This document shows, piece after piece, positions 7,437 to 9,470 of a DNA stretch of 9,470 nt (position 1 is its first letter; each line of letters starts with the position of its first letter). A program made the position numbers and the translations under genes. Under the pieces are notes generated by a model that saw nothing but the letters and a program-made list of their open reading frames with translations, did not search any database and had not been told where the DNA came from. The stretch covers positions 1-9,470 of the forward strand of contig CAYRIY010000121.1 in assembly GCA_964424335.1 (NCBI GenBank). The letters are read 5' to 3'. Origin of the DNA: CAYRIY01 sp964424335. Lineage in GTDB: Bacteria; Bacillota; Limnochordia; DTU080; RSA5.

Positions 7437-9339
7437 TACGAGCGGGGCCGTTGGGACAAGCCGCCTTCACGTGCTGGACTTGCGGCCCCTGTGGGAGGGG
7501 GATCTTTCGATTCACGAGCGATACGACATCGCCTACACGGCGGTCTCGCTCCAGGGATTGGTCAACAAGAAGCAGCCGCGCATCCTCATCTACGGGATGC
7601 CGTATGGCAACTGGGCAAAGTTTGCGCCTCCCAGGGGATTTGACGGCAACATCGATCGCATGGTGCTGGAATGCAGCCAAGGAGAGGGCGACTGGCTGGA
7701 ACATGTCCGGTTGACGCCGGTCGATTCCCTCGAGGAGCTGGTCGAGGCGTACCGGGATGAGATCCCGGGCCTCGTTCTCTGGGACGACGAGGTTGAAGCC
7801 ACGGCGAACGTTGCGACTACCGTTGCCGGGGTCGAAGGTCTTTTGCCTGTGCGCTTTGCCGAGCGAGACAGCGAACGCCCGACATTATTTCAGACGCTTA
7901 CAGAGGAGCTCAAGCTGGACGTAAAGCGGTCGTTGGTCGGCCTCTTTAAAGGCAGCGGCAAGATCCCCGACATTGATCGGCCAAGTACGGGCAGCGCCAA
8001 ATGCGACGCCTATCTGTGGAGCAAAGAGATGTACCTGGACACCGGGCGATGCCGAGCCGACTTGATCGGATACTATCAGGACGCCTACGCCAGGAGCAGC
8101 AAGGCGCATCACGGCCATTGGATCGCTTTGCGCGACTACTTCATCAGCGAAAGCGCCTTTGTGGTCGACGTCAGCGTCTGGGCGGACGAGACCCCGATCG
8201 ACGATCCCGATCAGCCTCTGGGAACGGATCGGATGGTACTCGATGAGGTGCTAAATAGCGCGTACGCTCGGACGCAAGGGAAAGAGCCCATTCGCGTCTT
8301 CGGCTTTCCGCCGTGGGCCGAAAAGTACACGGATCACCAGGGCGTGAACGGGGGCCACGGCCCGGTTCCCACCGAATGGGAGCTGACCAAAATCGTCACG
8401 CCCTACAACGGCCATCTGGTTGTCGACATCTACCAGGGGTTTACCGCCAACCTCTCGCTTTACAGGCATGCGCCACCCTTTGAGGGCGTTTCGGGCCCGG
8501 GTTTGGGCGCAGCGGCCTCGGGGCGTGGTGTCGCCCAGGTGCCGGCAGCGACAACGTCGCCCGCGGTCCCGTCAGGCGGCGCGCCAAAGCCATTCCCGCG
8601 GCTCAACATCCTCTTTTACATGGGGGATTACTGCGATATCGGGGCCGTCTACAACATTTTGCCGGTCAACTGGGCCGATCCCAAACGGGGTGAAATCCCC
8701 CTCGGCTGGAGCTTCACGCCCGTCATGACCGAGCTGTTGCCCGACCTTTTCCGCTGGATGTATAAGACCCGCACACCAAACGACCACTTCATGTTGGGAC
8801 CCGGCCTCTACGGGTACAACATGCCAAATGAACTTCCCGAGGGCATCCCCTACGAGCAAAACGCCCTACTGGCGCGCGAGTGGTGTCGCAGGCTTGGGAT
8901 GGACGTGACCGGCTTTTTCATCGGCTATCAGCCGCCAAGTCCAAGGACGCTCGAGCTCTATGCTCGAGCTACGCCGACCGGTGTGCTCACCAATCACTTC
9001 AGCGTGCGCGACGCTAGGGCGCCTGTGCCGCACCTTGGGATGTACGACCTTTGCACTCCCGGAAGCCAGCCTCAAGAGATCGCAGACAAGGCCGTCCGGC
9101 ACATCGACTCCATGTACGAAGCCCAGGATCGGGGTGGCCTTGAGGAAGGGTTCGTCGCCTTTCGCTGCATTTGGGTGGAGCCCTCCTTGATCGTTGAGGC
9201 GAGCAGGCTGATGCGGGAGCGATTAAAAGGCGTCTGGACCCCTGAAGTCGTCGACCCGGTCACCTTTTTCGAACGGTTTGACGGACGGCGGCAAAGTGGG
9301 ACAGACGACGTCGCCACGAACGATGGAACCGATCGCTGA
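7429..9339 (+). CDS. GxGYxYP-family putative glycoside hydrolase, short cytoplasmic paralog
   Basis: This 636-residue protein is a paralog of the C-terminal 590 residues of the large secreted protein. Shared blocks in the same order are LQGLVN (41-46), NVATTVAG (127-134), TGSAKxDAYLW (187-197), WADExPxDDPxQPLGTDR (251-268), PTEWEL (314-319), GDY (399-401), RGEIPL (420-425), KTRTPND (446-452) and a C-terminal segment ending EVVDPVTFF (606-614). The signature position reads LYGYNMP (460-466), which departs from GxGYxYP at the first Gly and second Tyr. It has no signal peptide and seven cysteines (82, 192, 208, 402, 486, 542, 580), so it is probably cytoplasmic. Residues 355-388 are an Ala/Pro/Gly/Ser-rich low-complexity insert before the GDY block. 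The ATG lies inside the stop of the beta-helix gene (ATGAGTAA), with AGGAGG at 7414-7419, so the two are translationally coupled and probably work in one step. Confidence 0.83.
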   Translation: MSNTSGAVGTSRLHVLDLRPLWEGDLSIHERYDIAYTAVSLQGLVNKKQPRILIYGMPYGNWAKFAPPRGFDGNIDRMVLECSQGEGDWLEHVRLTPVDSLEELVEAYRDEIPGLVLWDDEVEATANVATTVAGVEGLLPVRFAERDSERPTLFQTLTEELKLDVKRSLVGLFKGSGKIPDIDRPSTGSAKCDAYLWSKEMYLDTGRCRADLIGYYQDAYARSSKAHHGHWIALRDYFISESAFVVDVSVWADETPIDDPDQPLGTDRMVLDEVLNSAYARTQGKEPIRVFGFPPWAEKYTDHQGVNGGHGPVPTEWELTKIVTPYNGHLVVDIYQGFTANLSLYRHAPPFEGVSGPGLGAAASGRGVAQVPAATTSPAVPSGGAPKPFPRLNILFYMGDYCDIGAVYNILPVNWADPKRGEIPLGWSFTPVMTELLPDLFRWMYKTRTPNDHFMLGPGLYGYNMPNELPEGIPYEQNALLAREWCRRLGMDVTGFFIGYQPPSPRTLELYARATPTGVLTNHFSVRDARAPVPHLGMYDLCTPGSQPQEIADKAVRHIDSMYEAQDRGGLEEGFVAFRCIWVEPSLIVEASRLMRERLKGVWTPEVVDPVTFFERFDGRRQSGTDDVATNDGTDR

Positions 9340-9368
9340 AGGAGCTGTTCGTATACGAACAGTCCCTT
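9339..9368 (+). promoter_or_regulatory. Inverted repeat with a perfect 18-nt palindrome: candidate operator or hairpin
   Basis: CTGTTCGTATACGAACAG (9345-9362) is a perfect palindrome. The arms extend to 9339-9368 (AAGG pairing with CCTT) with one mismatch (A9343/C9364) and one G-U pair. No T-run follows, so it is not a canonical intrinsic terminator. The GTATAC centre resembles operators of sugar-acid GntR regulators, such as the E. coli UxuR/ExuR type (AAATTGGTATACCAATTT) and the B. subtilis gluconate operator (centred on TTGTATACAA). I favour an operator for a downstream transcription unit, possibly bound by the GntR protein encoded here. RNA-level roles remain possible. Confidence 0.55.
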
Positions 9369-9382
9369 GAGAAGTCATTTCG

Positions 9383-9392
9383 AAGGAGGTGA
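9383..9392 (+). promoter_or_regulatory. Near-perfect Shine-Dalgarno sequence without a well-placed start codon
   Basis: AAGGAGGTGA is fully complementary to the anti-Shine-Dalgarno end of Bacillota 16S rRNA. It follows the palindrome by 20 bases, as expected for the leader of the next gene. No ATG, GTG or TTG occurs from 9392 to the window end. The only possible start is the GTG at 9389 that overlaps the site itself, which would be poorly spaced. Confidence 0.45.
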
Positions 9393-9470
9393 GGGGTAGG
9401 GAACGAGGCCGCGCTACGAACCAAGTCGCATTCAGTCGCAGGCTACCGAGCGAAGAAACACGCCGTACGA
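9389..9470 (+). CDS. Possible start of a downstream gene (partial, uncertain)
   Basis: From GTG 9389 the frame stays open to the window edge (27 codons). It encodes a very arginine-rich stretch, with eight Arg in 27 residues, beginning MRGRERGR. A basic N-terminus would suit an inner-membrane transporter subunit such as a sugar ABC permease, which this locus would need, but nothing here shows membrane segments. The start overlaps the ribosome site, so either the true start differs, initiation is unusual, or this is untranslated leader. Confidence 0.2.
   Translation, partial: MRGRERGRATNQVAFSRRLPSEETRRT

Noticed and set aside
9345..9362. Reading the palindrome as a LexA/SOS box
   Set aside because: The half-sites are in the wrong order: LexA sites read GAAC-N4-GTTC, whereas this reads GTTC...GAAC.
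9339..9368. Reading the inverted repeat as an intrinsic terminator
   Set aside because: No T-rich tract follows the stem, and the symmetric GTATAC-centred core fits a protein-binding site better.

Overview
The window looks like part of a carbohydrate-utilisation locus from a moderately GC-rich Gram-positive bacterium. Strong Shine-Dalgarno sequences (AGGAGG, and AAGGAGGTGA at 9383-9392), a mix of ATG and GTG starts, and a Bacillota-style signal peptide suggest Bacillota, perhaps Alicyclobacillaceae-like. The taxonomic guess is inference. All genes lie on the + strand and are tightly packed. I see no mobile element, CRISPR array, tRNA or rRNA.

Layout: (1) 1-30 may be the last codons of an upstream gene. 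(2) 31-166 is a leader containing an AT-rich palindrome (core 64-78). (3) 167-2789 is a three-gene metabolic and regulatory block: a short UxuA-type mannonate dehydratase, a GntR/FCD transcription factor, and an extended-SDR NAD-dependent sugar epimerase/dehydrogenase. (4) 2790-2893 carries a second copy of the same AT-rich palindrome; the 15-mer ATTTATAAATCACAG is identical in both. (5) 2894-9339 is a three-gene block: a large secreted GxGYxYP-family putative glycoside hydrolase, a pectate-lyase-3-like right-handed beta-helix protein, and a shorter GxGYxYP paralog without a signal peptide, translationally coupled to the beta-helix gene. (6) 9340-9470 contains a perfect 18-nt palindrome, a near-perfect Shine-Dalgarno, and possibly the start of another gene.

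Working model (inference): the secreted GxGYxYP protein acts on a uronic-acid-containing polysaccharide outside the cell. Oligosaccharides are imported by a transporter not in this window, then processed in the cytoplasm by the beta-helix protein and the second GxGYxYP protein. The released uronate goes through the oxidoreductase and mannonate dehydratase towards 2-keto-3-deoxygluconate. The GntR protein would sense a uronate and control both blocks. Cysteine content supports the split in location: the 1068-residue secreted protein has no cysteine, while the beta-helix protein and the short paralog have seven each. The most notable item is the secreted/cytosolic pair of GxGYxYP proteins, a family without established biochemistry as far as I know, flanking a beta-helix protein next to uronate catabolism genes.
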